This document shows positions 7,717-17,069 of a stretch of 64,000 nucleotides of DNA, in pieces. The notes under the pieces are model-generated. The model was not told the DNA's origin and did no database searches. It saw nothing but the letters and a program-made list of their open reading frames with translations. Numbering within the stretch: position 1 is the stretch's first letter; the number at the start of each line of letters is the position of its first letter. The stretch is from contig CAZQAE010000008.1 of assembly GCA_964591275.1 (NCBI GenBank), positions 1 through 64,000 of the forward strand, read 5' to 3'. This DNA comes from G963674685 sp964591275. GTDB taxonomy: Bacteria; Lernaellota; Lernaellaia; JACKCT01. Position numbers and translations under genes: made by a program.

Positions 7717-9161
7717 GGCGCATCCCTTGACAGCAAGCACCAGGGATCGTGCTCGAAAATGGGGCAATAGCGTTTACCGAAAACCATCGTTTCAGCGCAC
7801 GACTCGATCCCGAGAATTTCCTTGAAAGTCGGATCGTGCCTGTCAACGAGAATTTTCGTCGGTTGCCACTCGGCAAATATCTTCTCGCAGTGTTTCGGAT
7901 CGGCGCGCACTCCATCGGGATAAAAGGGAAGCGCAAAATTGCTCCAGGACAGGCCGCTTTCCACGACGAGCAAGGGGTGGCTTTCGTTTCCCATGAATAC
8001 GCGATCCGCCGGCGTCAGATTTTCGACCAGGCCCTCCGCCACCAGATACGGCACCATCGCCAGATCGGTTTCCTGTTTGATTCTTCCCAGATACGGCAGT
8101 GAAGTGGCCGAGATGATCAGCGACAGCGGTATGGCGATTAATAATTCGGATCGCCAACCGGAGACTTTCTCCGAAAATTCAGCGATCAATTTCGCCGTCG
8201 GCGGAATCAGTAAAAGGACCAGCAAGGCGGCATATCGAAAAAGCTCCGGCGCCAGGGCCGCCCGCAGGGCCTGCGCTTCAGCCACGGCGAAGTGCCACAA
8301 GAAAAGTCCCGCGATCAGGCGGCTCGGACCGCGCGCCAGAACCAGGATCACGCCAGCGGCTCCGAAGATCAGCATGACCGCTCCGTCGACCGCCAATAGC
8401 GTTTTAATCCATTCCGCGCCCCGAAGCGCCAAGGGAACGGCCTGCTCATTCATGGCCGTGATATGGGCGCTTTGAATGAGAAATTTCAGAGGATGCCCGA
8501 CGATCTTCTGGCACATATACATATGGATCAACGGAAATATGGCCAACAGCGCCGTCGCAACGAGGGCCATGCGAAATCCGCGTGCTCGCCATATCAGCAT
8601 CGGCCAGATGGGAAGAAACATCCATGACTCGAAACGTAAGGCCAGCGCCCCGGACATCATGAGGGCAAACAGGCCAAGGGTGCGATAATCCGGTTTTTCT
8701 TTCTGATCGATGACCTGAGTAAAAAAGGCCAGCCCCGCAGTGAAGAAAAACAGATAAGGCCCTTCCGCCAAAGTCACGACGCCCAGGCCGATGGGCATGG
8801 CGGCCAGGGCAAGAAGCGCCGTGCTGGAAAGAGCCGCGACCTCCCCAAAGCTTCGTTTGACCAGATGATATAAAGGCCAGAAAAGGCCTATGGAAAATAG
8901 CAGAGAGAAAATTCGGTTGCCCGTCGTCAGGCTGCCCGTCAGTTTCCATGGAAGCCAGAGCAGGACCATATGCAAAGGGCCGAAATTCGTATCCGGGTAC
9001 GGCAGGGGCGAGGCGATCCATTGCAAGAAAAGATGAAGCTTGCTGTAGCTTTCGCCTTCCATCGAAAGAAGATTGGGCAAGGTAAAAAGAGCGACGATCC
9101 GAGCAATGGCGCCGACGGTCACGAGCGCGGCGAAAATGATTGCCTGTCGCCTTGGCTTCAA
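7713..9161 (-). CDS. GT39/ArnT-like integral membrane glycosyltransferase (paralogue A)
   Basis: 482 residues with about ten hydrophobic helices and a large C-terminal soluble tail, the layout of dolichyl/undecaprenyl-phosphate-sugar-dependent transferases. The first periplasmic loop holds acidic residues (MEGESYSK) and the segment YPDTNFGPLH shared with the upstream paralogue. The start is TTG at 9161, overlapping the paralogue stop (TTGA), with AAGGAG eight bases upstream. The C-terminal domain has Cys-containing motifs (KHCEKIFAEW). It probably transfers a lipid-linked sugar to a periplasmic acceptor, and the acceptor cannot be told from sequence. Confidence 0.8.
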   Translation of the reverse strand: MKPRRQAIIFAALVTVGAIARIVALFTLPNLLSMEGESYSKLHLFLQWIASPLPYPDTNFGPLHMVLLWLPWKLTGSLTTGNRIFSLLFSIGLFWPLYHLVKRSFGEVAALSSTALLALAAMPIGLGVVTLAEGPYLFFFTAGLAFFTQVIDQKEKPDYRTLGLFALMMSGALALRFESWMFLPIWPMLIWRARGFRMALVATALLAIFPLIHMYMCQKIVGHPLKFLIQSAHITAMNEQAVPLALRGAEWIKTLLAVDGAVMLIFGAAGVILVLARGPSRLIAGLFLWHFAVAEAQALRAALAPELFRYAALLVLLLIPPTAKLIAEFSEKVSGWRSELLIAIPLSLIISATSLPYLGRIKQETDLAMVPYLVAEGLVENLTPADRVFMGNESHPLLVVESGLSWSNFALPFYPDGVRADPKHCEKIFAEWQPTKILVDRHDPTFKEILGIESCAETMVFGKRYCPIFEHDPWCLLSRDAP

Positions 9162-10714
9162 GATTCGTCTCCTTCGACGTGCTCAATGCGAAACACGGAA
9201 AATTCGCCGACTTGCAAAATCCTTGTGAGTCGCCGCCCATGCATCAGCGCCTCCCCGGCCTCCGGCGCAATCGTGAAAGCCTGCATGTTGCCGCCGGATT
9301 CGTAATCCAGAACGAGCATCGTCGGATCGAAGTTTTGCATCATTTCGACAAAGGCTTCGTGTTCATAGTACTTGATGTCCCGGCCCCAGCTAATGTCTTC
9401 GCCGTGCCCGTGGGACAGTGGAAATAATTTCGTGACAACCGCCTTGTACTCTTCCGGGTCCGTGACGGGACCGCCGTCATAACGCAGCGTCGCCAACAAG
9501 TTTGGATCATGCCGACTTTCTACAACGAGGTAGGGATGAAAACGCTTGTCGAGGATGATGCGCTCGTTTTCCCCAGCCTGATCACGCAAAAAACCCGCCA
9601 CGGAGCGGATGTCGTCCGGGAGCTGACTTTCATTGGCCTGCCGATAACTCCACCACGAAGTCAGTCCCATTACGCACGCGCAGACAATTACGGTCGCCGC
9701 AAGGCGCAGCCCCTCGCGCTTAACAAGTTTTGTCGTTGCGGCGTCGATAAATCCGGCCGCCAGAGGCAGGGGAATTGCGGCGAGCACAATTCCATAGCGC
9801 ACCAGCGAAGGATCGATCATCCCCATGATCGTCCGGTAGCTCAGGAGGGCGTATGGGAAAAAGAAGAGCGCATAGATAAGTCCCCCGCGCTTTGCCGCCG
9901 CGCCCCAAACCATTCCCAGCATGCAAAGAATTGCCAAAACCGGCGAAAGACCCAGCCAGAAGCATACGAGCCAGGCCGTGGCGCGATAGGACAGGGGCAT
10001 TTGCGGCAAATACAGCAAAAAGCTGGCGGCGGAGGTCTGACCGAATGACATCGGGTGTCCGGTCGTTTTCCAGCAAATGTACATATGCACGGCAGGGAAA
10101 ATGAGCAGCATCAGGCCGTAGCCAACGGCTTTTAGAAAACCGCGCCTGAGGGCGAAAAGGCATAGGACCGGAAAGAAAAGCCAAGCCTCGAAGCGCAGCA
10201 TTCCCGCCAGGTTGAAACACAGGGCCGACAGGACCAGAAGCCAATAGGAGGATTTTTTGCTATGCGTGCAAGCGATGAACGCCGCCAGGCCGCCAAAAAA
10301 GCACAAGGCGTAGGGCGCTTCGGCCAGGCTCGTCGCGCTGGCGCGAAGGTGCACGGGGAAAAAGGCGAACAGGACAGCGGCAATGAAAGCCGCCCGCTTG
10401 CCGACGATCATTTTTGTGACGAAAAAGAAAACCGGAATCGCCGCAATGCCGCAGATCAGCGAGAAGATACGGGCGGGCAAGACCGGGTCTTTGAAGGGCA
10501 GCGTCAGCAGATAAATCAGCCAGGTGTGCAAAGGTCCGAAGTTGGGATCGGGATAGGGCTTACCGTGCGCGATCCAGGCATTGACGAGATTGATTTTGGA
10601 ATAGGCCTCGGCCTCGGTGGAAAAGACGTTTTCAAAAGCCGCGAGGAAATAGACGCGCGCCGCCAGCCCCAATGCGACGATAAAAACAAGCAGCGCCTTT
10701 TCCTGCCGGTTCAT
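9158..10714 (-). CDS. GT39/ArnT-like integral membrane glycosyltransferase (paralogue B)
   Basis: 518 residues from the ATG at 10714, where GAGG lies five bases upstream. Paralogue of the next gene: both start with a charged N-terminus, have an acidic first loop (STEAEAYSKINL), the signature YPDPNFGPLH, and a soluble C-terminal domain. Hydrophobic helices run throughout residues 10-340. The two genes overlap by four bases and are surely co-transcribed. A tandem pair of such transferases suggests two different sugar additions or a heterodimer. Confidence 0.8.
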   Translation of the reverse strand: MNRQEKALLVFIVALGLAARVYFLAAFENVFSTEAEAYSKINLVNAWIAHGKPYPDPNFGPLHTWLIYLLTLPFKDPVLPARIFSLICGIAAIPVFFFVTKMIVGKRAAFIAAVLFAFFPVHLRASATSLAEAPYALCFFGGLAAFIACTHSKKSSYWLLVLSALCFNLAGMLRFEAWLFFPVLCLFALRRGFLKAVGYGLMLLIFPAVHMYICWKTTGHPMSFGQTSAASFLLYLPQMPLSYRATAWLVCFWLGLSPVLAILCMLGMVWGAAAKRGGLIYALFFFPYALLSYRTIMGMIDPSLVRYGIVLAAIPLPLAAGFIDAATTKLVKREGLRLAATVIVCACVMGLTSWWSYRQANESQLPDDIRSVAGFLRDQAGENERIILDKRFHPYLVVESRHDPNLLATLRYDGGPVTDPEEYKAVVTKLFPLSHGHGEDISWGRDIKYYEHEAFVEMMQNFDPTMLVLDYESGGNMQAFTIAPEAGEALMHGRRLTRILQVGEFSVFRIEHVEGDES

Positions 10715-10763
10715 CAACACCTCGTCTCATCAATCATTCGCCGCGCAGATTGCCGTTCCCGGG

Positions 10764-10852
10764 CATCGCGGTTAAAAACCGCCCCTACAGGCTCCGCCTA
10801 TCGCGACAAGAATGTCGCTCCTACAGATCGCGGTTAAAAGCCGCTCCTACAC
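10764..10852. repeat. Intergenic palindromic repeats (CGCGGTTAAAA..CCGCTCCTACA type)
   Basis: Three units in 89 bases: two ATCGCGGTTAAAANCCG..CCTACA units flanking one TCGCGACAAGAATGTCGCTCCTACA unit. Each has a short internal palindrome and a conserved CTCCTACA tail. Related copies occur near 18190, 30590 and 60150. They lie between wzc and the GT39 genes. Confidence 0.8.
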
Positions 10853-10856
10853 CGAA

Positions 10857-13193
10857 CTAATATCCGTAGCGTCCTCGGCGTTTTTTGCGTTTTTTCTTCT
10901 CACCGCCATCGGTGTAGTAGTGGGTCGAGTAATAGCCGTAGTCGTAGCGGTATCCGGAGGAGATGTTGTTGGTCACAAGTCCCATCAGGTTCGCATTCAC
11001 CTTTTCCAGCAGATCGACGGCCCGGTTCACTCCCGAGCTCCTCGCCCGACCCAGTTCCACCACCAGCAGCGTTGTCTGAATGAAAGACGACAGAATCGCC
11101 GCATCCGTAACGGCGACGACCGGCGGCGAGTCCAAAAGAACCATGTCAAATTCATCATCCAACTCGGCCACCAGATCTTTCATCGCCTGCGAGCCCAGCA
11201 TCTCCGTCGGATTCGGCGGAATCGGGCCGGAGGGTATAACCCAGAGATTTTCCACACCCGTCTCGCGCATCACCTCCGACCAGCTTTGTTCCTGGGACAA
11301 GATGGTCGTCACGCCGGGATCACGGGATAACTCGAAGAAGTTGTGGATGTTGGGTTTGCGCAGATCGCAGTCGATAAGGATCGTCTTTTCCCCGGTGTTG
11401 GCGATGGTCAGCGCCAGATTCGAGACCACCGTGCTCTTGCCCTCCGAAGGGCCCGCGGACGTGATCAGGATTTGGCTCGCCGCCTTGTCGGGCTGCGCGT
11501 AGTGGATATTGGTGCGCAAAGTGCGAAAGGATTCGGAGATCGGCGATTTCGGGCTGTGCCTGGTCACCAGGTTCAATGAAGCCGCCGCCGGCCCTCCCTC
11601 TTCATCCGAGACGCGGGGCGCCGCAATGCGCGGGATGATGCCGTAGATCGGCTTTTTGATGTTGCGCTCCACCTCCTCGGTGCTCTTAAGCGAATCGTCA
11701 ATAAACTCCAGGAAAAAGGCCACGCCAATCGCCAGAACCAGCCCCACCAAAATCCCCATCATCAAATTCAGCTTCACGTTCGGCGACACCGGCGCCAGCG
11801 GAACCTCGGCGCTGTCGATGATGCTCACGTTGCCAATGGTCGAAGCCTCGGTGATCCGCGCCTCCTCACGCTTCTGCGAAAGGAAGGCATATATCTCGCC
11901 GGCCACCTGCTGCGCACGCATCAATTCCGCCAGATCGCGTTCCTTGTCCGGCAACAGACGCAGGCGCGCGTTGTAATCTCCCATGACATTCTGGATCTCT
12001 TCACGCCGCGCGTCGAAGCTGTTGAGCGTGCTGATGATGACCTGCTTGATCTTCTGCTTCAATTCGTCGATCTGCATCTGCAGGGCGATGATTTCAGGAT
12101 GGGACTCGGTGAATATGGCCAGCATTTCCTGCTTTTTGGTCCCCAGCGAGGTCAGTTCCAGGCTCATGCTGGACAGCACCGTGTTTTCCTTGCTCATCGC
12201 CGGGAGCGTAAAACTTGTGGCCGCCGGATCACTGAGCATCGAGAGCATCGATTTATAATAGCGCGTCTCGATGCTGATCCTGTTTTTTTCCACGGCGAAT
12301 TGCGCGTAACCCTGGATGATCGTCGCCGTCTCATCGGGCAGCGACATCACACCTTCTTCCGCCTTGTAATTGCGCAAGGCCTCTTCGGATTGGTTAAGCT
12401 GTTTTTGCACCAGGCCGCGCTGTTTTTCGATGAACGACAGCGTCTCTCTGGCCTCCCGTGCATTTTCAGAGATGTTGCGCCGGATATAAACATCCACGAT
12501 GGAGTCCACAATTTTACGCGCCATATAAGGAATAGGATCGCGATGGTACACGCGCAGGATCTGCGTGTTCTTGTCGCCCACCGTGCGCACGTCGGTGCGG
12601 TCCATCACCTGCCGCGCCGCCGAGCGGAAAGGAATCTGGCGAAAGCGGAACCACGCCCCTTTGGCCGCCCCGGAACCGTAGTAATTTAAACGCACCATCT
12701 TTTTCGGATTGGTTTCCGGCGAAATGAAGGGTTCGCCCAGCTTCCCCGTCCCTGTGACATCGCCGCCCTGAGAGATGGTGAAATCACCTTCAGCTGTGTC
12801 GAAGGTCGCCGTGAAAGTTTTACCCTTGTAGGCTTTGCCCACGCGCAGGTCCTCAAAATAAAGCCCCACTCCGTAAGGAAATCCGATCAGAATCGTATCC
12901 AAAGAAAGGTCTTTGACAACCTCTTCGGCCAATGAGCGGCTCTTGATGATCTCAATTTCCGCAGCGACGGTGTTGGTCTGGTCCGCGCCGACCAGTTCAG
13001 CCAGCAGGCTTTTCTTGCCGCGTTCCTTGATCTGGATAGTGGACGAAGCTTCATAGAGCGGCATGGCCATGAAGGTGTGAATTGCCACGGAGATGCAGGC
13101 GACCAAAAAAGCCAGGGCCGCGGCCAGACGCCGTCGAAACAGCACCTGGATATAATCGGCTATTCGGATTTCTTCGCGGGGTTCCGCTTCCAT
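10857..13193 (-). CDS. Wzz-domain tyrosine autokinase for exopolysaccharide (Wzc/BY-kinase family)
   Basis: 778 residues from the ATG at 13193, preceded by GAGGA and 11 bases after the wza-like stop. Order: N-terminal Wzz domain with first membrane helix (about 20-45), long coiled-coil periplasmic region, second helix (VKLNLMMGILVGLVLAIG), then a cytoplasmic BY-kinase. The kinase shows Walker A SAGPSEGKST (about 579-588), Walker A-prime ILIDCDLRKP (about 604-613) and Walker B VLLDSPP (about 685-691). The C-terminal Tyr cluster (YRYDYGYYSTHYY and RYGY) is the autophosphorylation site, followed by a Lys/Arg-rich stretch. It controls polymerisation and export of a surface polysaccharide with the Wza-like partner. 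Confidence 0.93.
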   Translation of the reverse strand: MEAEPREEIRIADYIQVLFRRRLAAALAFLVACISVAIHTFMAMPLYEASSTIQIKERGKKSLLAELVGADQTNTVAAEIEIIKSRSLAEEVVKDLSLDTILIGFPYGVGLYFEDLRVGKAYKGKTFTATFDTAEGDFTISQGGDVTGTGKLGEPFISPETNPKKMVRLNYYGSGAAKGAWFRFRQIPFRSAARQVMDRTDVRTVGDKNTQILRVYHRDPIPYMARKIVDSIVDVYIRRNISENAREARETLSFIEKQRGLVQKQLNQSEEALRNYKAEEGVMSLPDETATIIQGYAQFAVEKNRISIETRYYKSMLSMLSDPAATSFTLPAMSKENTVLSSMSLELTSLGTKKQEMLAIFTESHPEIIALQMQIDELKQKIKQVIISTLNSFDARREEIQNVMGDYNARLRLLPDKERDLAELMRAQQVAGEIYAFLSQKREEARITEASTIGNVSIIDSAEVPLAPVSPNVKLNLMMGILVGLVLAIGVAFFLEFIDDSLKSTEEVERNIKKPIYGIIPRIAAPRVSDEEGGPAAASLNLVTRHSPKSPISESFRTLRTNIHYAQPDKAASQILITSAGPSEGKSTVVSNLALTIANTGEKTILIDCDLRKPNIHNFFELSRDPGVTTILSQEQSWSEVMRETGVENLWVIPSGPIPPNPTEMLGSQAMKDLVAELDDEFDMVLLDSPPVVAVTDAAILSSFIQTTLLVVELGRARSSGVNRAVDLLEKVNANLMGLVTNNISSGYRYDYGYYSTHYYTDGGEKKKRKKRRGRYGY

Positions 13194-13204
13194 GCGCGTC
13201 CTCG

Positions 13205-14257
13205 TTATCGGTTCATGGCGTCGATCGCCGCGGCGTCCACGACGATGCGTGAAAGGTTCGGTAGAATCTGGCCCATGACCCGATCCCATTTGGCCAGCCC
13301 GGAGGCCGGCACGTAAACGATGTCGCCAGGTTCCAGCAACATCAGGTCCGGGCGCTTGCCTTTGATGACGTCCTGAAAATTCACTTCGGTTACCTCGCCG
13401 CTTCCCAGGCCGCCGCGTATGATTTTCACGCCGCGTTTATAGGCCGTCGTCTCATTGAAGCCGCCGGCATCGGCAATCGCCTGGCCCAGCGTGATCTTTC
13501 CCGTGCGCACCGGCACGCCTGTCGGGCGCAGCACTTCGCCCAGCACGTACACCCGCGCGGTCTCGATGCTGGGCACGTAAATCAGGTCGCCGTCAGCCAG
13601 CGGAATGTTCTGGGACATCGCACCCCGTGTGAACAAAGAAACGAAATCGATGGGCACGACTTTGCCTTTGCGTACGAGATACGCGCCCTGCAGGTTCCCG
13701 TTTTCGGCCACTCCCCCGGCGTTGCTGATGCCTTCGAGCACGGTGGTGGTGCCACGGATTGGATAGCTGCCGGGATGCGTAAAAAGGCCGTTGGCGAAAA
13801 AGAGCTGGCTGCGATATTCCTTGACTTCCAGATCGACCTGCGGCTCGCGCAGATACTTCGAAAGCGCCAGCCGGATGGTCTCCTGCGCCTCGGCCAGCGA
13901 CAAATCCACCACCGGCACGTTGCCCGCCAAAGACACGAAGAATGTTCCGTCGTCGCGCACCACACCGTCTTTGGAAAGGTCCGGGCGCATCCAGATGTTT
14001 AAGCGCAATACATCGTCGGCGCCGATTTTGTATGTGTGGCGCTGGCGCCGCGCGGTGGCGACCATGCTCTGCAGCGCGGCGGAAAGCTCCGGGTCCAGCT
14101 CGCCCGGCGGAAGCGCTTCGTACGCGGGCGCAACGTCAAGCCCGGCATCCGGCGGCGCGGGCGCGCAGGCAAAGGCGACCAGCATGAGCACCGCCAGAGC
14201 AGCGCATAAGCCGCATGACGCGCCGTTTCGCCTGATTTTATGGGCTGATCCAGGCAC
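13205..14257 (-). CDS. Polysaccharide export outer-membrane lipoprotein (Wza-like)
   Basis: 350 residues from a GTG at 14257 that has GGAGA four bases upstream and begins a lipoprotein signal with lipobox VAFAC. A longer frame to an ATG at 14362 exists but places a stray hydrophobic stretch before the signal. Domains: Poly_export (YKIGADDVLRLNIW onward) followed by two SLBB beta-grasp domains (FFANGLFTHPGSYPI and VYVLGEVLRPTGVPV). It forms the outer-membrane channel for capsule or exopolysaccharide. First gene of the locus, directly upstream of the Wzc-like kinase. Confidence 0.9.
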   Translation of the reverse strand: MPGSAHKIRRNGASCGLCAALAVLMLVAFACAPAPPDAGLDVAPAYEALPPGELDPELSAALQSMVATARRQRHTYKIGADDVLRLNIWMRPDLSKDGVVRDDGTFFVSLAGNVPVVDLSLAEAQETIRLALSKYLREPQVDLEVKEYRSQLFFANGLFTHPGSYPIRGTTTVLEGISNAGGVAENGNLQGAYLVRKGKVVPIDFVSLFTRGAMSQNIPLADGDLIYVPSIETARVYVLGEVLRPTGVPVRTGKITLGQAIADAGGFNETTAYKRGVKIIRGGLGSGEVTEVNFQDVIKGKRPDLMLLEPGDIVYVPASGLAKWDRVMGQILPNLSRIVVDAAAIDAMNR

Positions 14258-14455
14258 ACAAGTCTCCACGGCAAGTAATGATATCTTGCGGCTTTGGATG
14301 ATAGAAGAACAAATCCCAAAAAACAAGGATGAAAGGGGAATGACGAGGACCAGAAGCGACATCCTATTCGCAACCCTTCGCCCTGCGTTTTCTGACTAAG
14401 CGCCCTGTTCCGGAGCAGCAAAATTGGAACTTATTTTCAAATCCAAGTTTTAAAA

Positions 14456-14500
14456 GGGCAGCACGAATGAATGTCGGTGATGCTGCCCGCGCCATTTTTT
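14456..14500. terminator. Hairpin between the subtilase and the wza-like gene
   Basis: GGGCAGCA (14456-14463) pairs with TGCTGCCC (14481-14488) across a 17-base loop. A T6 run follows on the plus strand and TTTT on the minus strand, so it can end the ietS transcript that stops at 14557. The large loop lowers certainty. Confidence 0.6.
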
Positions 14501-14556
14501 CAAGGGCGACGTGGATTGTTTCCTGTTTTTTTGACACATTGGCAACGTGAATCGCC

Positions 14557-16386
14557 TTATTCTATTTCTGAATCCTGATTCGACCGAGCCATTGGTATCT
14601 CGATAGGAACTGCAACCTTAATTTGTTGTTCAACCGCAATATAAATATCCGCAGTCTGCTCGGGAGTAAGGATAGATGTGATCAATGAGTAACGGCACTT
14701 CTTTTTCCAGCGATTCAAGTGGTGTCGCTCTTTCCACCATCCGACAGCCGGATAAACTGCGATTTTATTCGACGCAGCAAGTTCGATGGCTGAGCCTTGC
14801 CAAGTATCAGAATGAATCGACCCAACATTTCTTGCATCGCCAATGAGCCATTTATCTCTCGGCCCCGCTGATCCCGGATGTTCACCTTCATTCCGAGCCT
14901 GACTGTTAACACGTTGAACAAACTCTTCTTCCGACTCTCCAGGTCCATTGACAACAAACCGGAGTGCGTGAGATGGATATCTGTATCTATTATTCCAACC
15001 GACTTCGCCTGGTCCAGGTTCAATAAAGTAGGAAAGAGTAATACGCATTTGCACGGGGGTTTCGCCGAGATCGGAAAGGATATCATATGGCCATGGAAGA
15101 TTGTAAAGATGCATATCACGGGTCACATATCTGCTGTCCCGTTTATCGAATGGCTGCAACACTGCCTGCGAAATTAATGTTAATGAGTTGGACGCACAGT
15201 ATAGGGCGCGATCGAGGCTTGGTACGCCATATCCACATATTCTGAGCAAATTGGCATAATCTTGTCGGTTATTGTTGTGGGCATTAAGAAATTGCCTCTT
15301 CATCGTTGCGGTCCATTCAGCGGTATGTACGATCAATGCTCTGATTGTCTCAGGCCAAGCTTCCGGATAATTGACTTGTATTTTTGCTCCCATCCAAGCC
15401 GCTTGTGCGGAAGAAGCACTGGTCGCATTGAACCTGGCGAATTGGGCTACTTGTGGATCATAATAGGTGGAAAGTAATTGCAGATCGTCGTGATCGATTA
15501 TTGAGTCATTTGGTCCCTTTGCCACATTTCCGCCCTCAAAAACGACCTCCGGCTTAATCGGCCACTTTCTAGCCGGCCATGTAGTTGATGTCGTGCTGTA
15601 GGGAGAAAGACCTCCATTTGGAGCGACTGGCGTATAGCCGTTCATCGTCCGATCTGTAATCTGAACTTTTTCAGTGAATGAACCGACTGTCAAAGCATTC
15701 CAGGCTTGTCCGGGATCGTGAACCTCGTTTGTAAGGTTATCATCCGGGTAGTTACGCCAATTGCCTGGATCTTCAACGTTCCCGGCGCTAATGATGATGA
15801 AACGATGCGTGTCGTCTTCATATCCAGATGCCAATTCGTCCACTAAAGCAGACCAAGAGGAAGGTCGTCCACGATCACGGTCATCCGTCGATGTAACCGC
15901 CATACATATAATCCGTTTACGTTGAGGGGCCTGTATCTCCGCGAGACTAATACCTTGCGCAGTCATATAGCCCCAAAGTCGTTTTGGATTTTCAACAGGT
16001 GCCGGCGGTAAGATTTTTGATGACTCTAAGTGATGATCAACAATAACAGGCCCCGTTGAATTTAGAACAGAAAGCAAATCGCCATATGCAGTAGTTCCAG
16101 CCATCAATGTTCCGTGACCATTATGGTCTTCAACGCCCCAATGTGGATTGACTACATGTAGGTCTGTCTCGGCCAAAACCGGTTGGATCAGCATATGGCC
16201 ATTATTTACACCTGTATCGAGGATGCATACAGCCACGTCTGTGTCTTCACTGAAACGAGTCCGACTCAACAAATCGCGAACAAGCTGCACCTGATCTTTG
16301 TTTTCAAGCTCAATGAAAAATGACGCGACCTCTTTAGCTACGCGGTACTCAGCGATATCGTCTGACAATTCAAAGAGTTGCTCCAA
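14557..16386 (-). CDS. ietS: IetS-like subtilisin protease, catalytic part (frameshifted from its N-terminal part)
   Basis: 609 residues beginning at a TTG with no ribosome site. S8 catalytic residues are all present: Asp57 (ILDTG), His91 (NGHGTLMAG), oxyanion Asn203 (SAGN) and Ser323 (NATSASSAQAAW). The upstream frame is open through KLIQANRDQLEQLFELSDD, which is the natural continuation of the preceding gene: removing one A from the AAAA at 16411-16414 (sense strand) fuses the two into a single protein of about 830 residues. IetS with the AAA ATPase IetA forms a plasmid- and phage-exclusion pair (ietAS), in which the protease is the toxic component. I infer a disrupted toxin; programmed frameshifting is the alternative. 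Confidence 0.75.
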   Translation of the reverse strand: MEQLFELSDDIAEYRVAKEVASFFIELENKDQVQLVRDLLSRTRFSEDTDVAVCILDTGVNNGHMLIQPVLAETDLHVVNPHWGVEDHNGHGTLMAGTTAYGDLLSVLNSTGPVIVDHHLESSKILPPAPVENPKRLWGYMTAQGISLAEIQAPQRKRIICMAVTSTDDRDRGRPSSWSALVDELASGYEDDTHRFIIISAGNVEDPGNWRNYPDDNLTNEVHDPGQAWNALTVGSFTEKVQITDRTMNGYTPVAPNGGLSPYSTTSTTWPARKWPIKPEVVFEGGNVAKGPNDSIIDHDDLQLLSTYYDPQVAQFARFNATSASSAQAAWMGAKIQVNYPEAWPETIRALIVHTAEWTATMKRQFLNAHNNNRQDYANLLRICGYGVPSLDRALYCASNSLTLISQAVLQPFDKRDSRYVTRDMHLYNLPWPYDILSDLGETPVQMRITLSYFIEPGPGEVGWNNRYRYPSHALRFVVNGPGESEEEFVQRVNSQARNEGEHPGSAGPRDKWLIGDARNVGSIHSDTWQGSAIELAASNKIAVYPAVGWWKERHHLNRWKKKCRYSLITSILTPEQTADIYIAVEQQIKVAVPIEIPMARSNQDSEIE

Positions 16387-17062
16387 CTGATCCCGGTTTG
16401 CCTGAATGAGTTTTACCGATCTTTACAGGGAATTTGATAGTGCCTTCCGCCAATTCAACCTGAAGTGTCCTTGATAATGTTTCAAAGCGAGTAATTGTTT
16501 TATCGCTGTCGGTGCTTAACCAGACTTCCACCCATACGACCGCATCGCCCGGAATCATACCCTGCTCATCGGATCGCCAGAAGGATTTAAGGACCGCATG
16601 GCGAATGTCTGAAATGCTTTCGACTAATTTCGCATTCTTCGGTTTATTACTTATCTTGTGGACCTCGGTCGCATAGGCTTGTATCTTTCTGATAAAATAA
16701 CTGCGTCGGTTATGAGGAATATACACTGTCGCAAATGTTCGCTTCTCGGTTCCTTCTCCCTCTTTTCGAACATTGAGAAGCTGAATACCGGATTTGATAT
16801 GCTCAAGACTTTTTATTTCAAGATCGAATCCTGGTGAACTTTCAAATTCAATATAGGCGCCTTGCCGTTCAACATGAACAACTGCCTGACGTTGATCCAC
16901 TTCGTTCCACGCTTGCTGAAGCTGTTGCTGCAAGCGCCTACTATGGCTATCTCTATCTCTTACTGGTATTCGAGGGGCTGCTCCACCCTGCCTGGGACTA
17001 GTAAATCCCTGGGTACGCGTTGGCCCTGCAAGAAAAATGTGTCTATAATGTTCACCTGCCAT
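16370..17062 (-). CDS. ietS: N-terminal part of the IetS-like subtilisin (frameshifted)
   Basis: 230 residues, starting 7 bases downstream of the ATPase stop. Contains the Lys/Arg-rich N-terminal region and the beta-rich pre-catalytic domain typical of this S8 subfamily (FLAGPTRTQGF, AYIEFESSPGFDL). The last residues (KTHSGKPGSVGATL) are out-of-frame sequence after the one-base shift at 16411-16414. The protein makes sense up to KFPVKIGK, after which the frame of the next ORF (LIQANRDQLEQ) takes over. Alone it has no catalytic residues. Confidence 0.75.
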   Translation of the reverse strand: MAGEHYRHIFLAGPTRTQGFTSPRQGGAAPRIPVRDRDSHSRRLQQQLQQAWNEVDQRQAVVHVERQGAYIEFESSPGFDLEIKSLEHIKSGIQLLNVRKEGEGTEKRTFATVYIPHNRRSYFIRKIQAYATEVHKISNKPKNAKLVESISDIRHAVLKSFWRSDEQGMIPGDAVVWVEVWLSTDSDKTITRFETLSRTLQVELAEGTIKFPVKIGKTHSGKPGSVGATL

Positions 17063-17069
17063 TTTTTTA

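Noticed and set aside
13205..14362. Longer N-terminus for the Wza-like protein (ATG at 14362)
   Set aside because: It would put a hydrophobic stretch before a clear lipoprotein signal; the GTG at 14257 has a good ribosome site. Not fully excluded.
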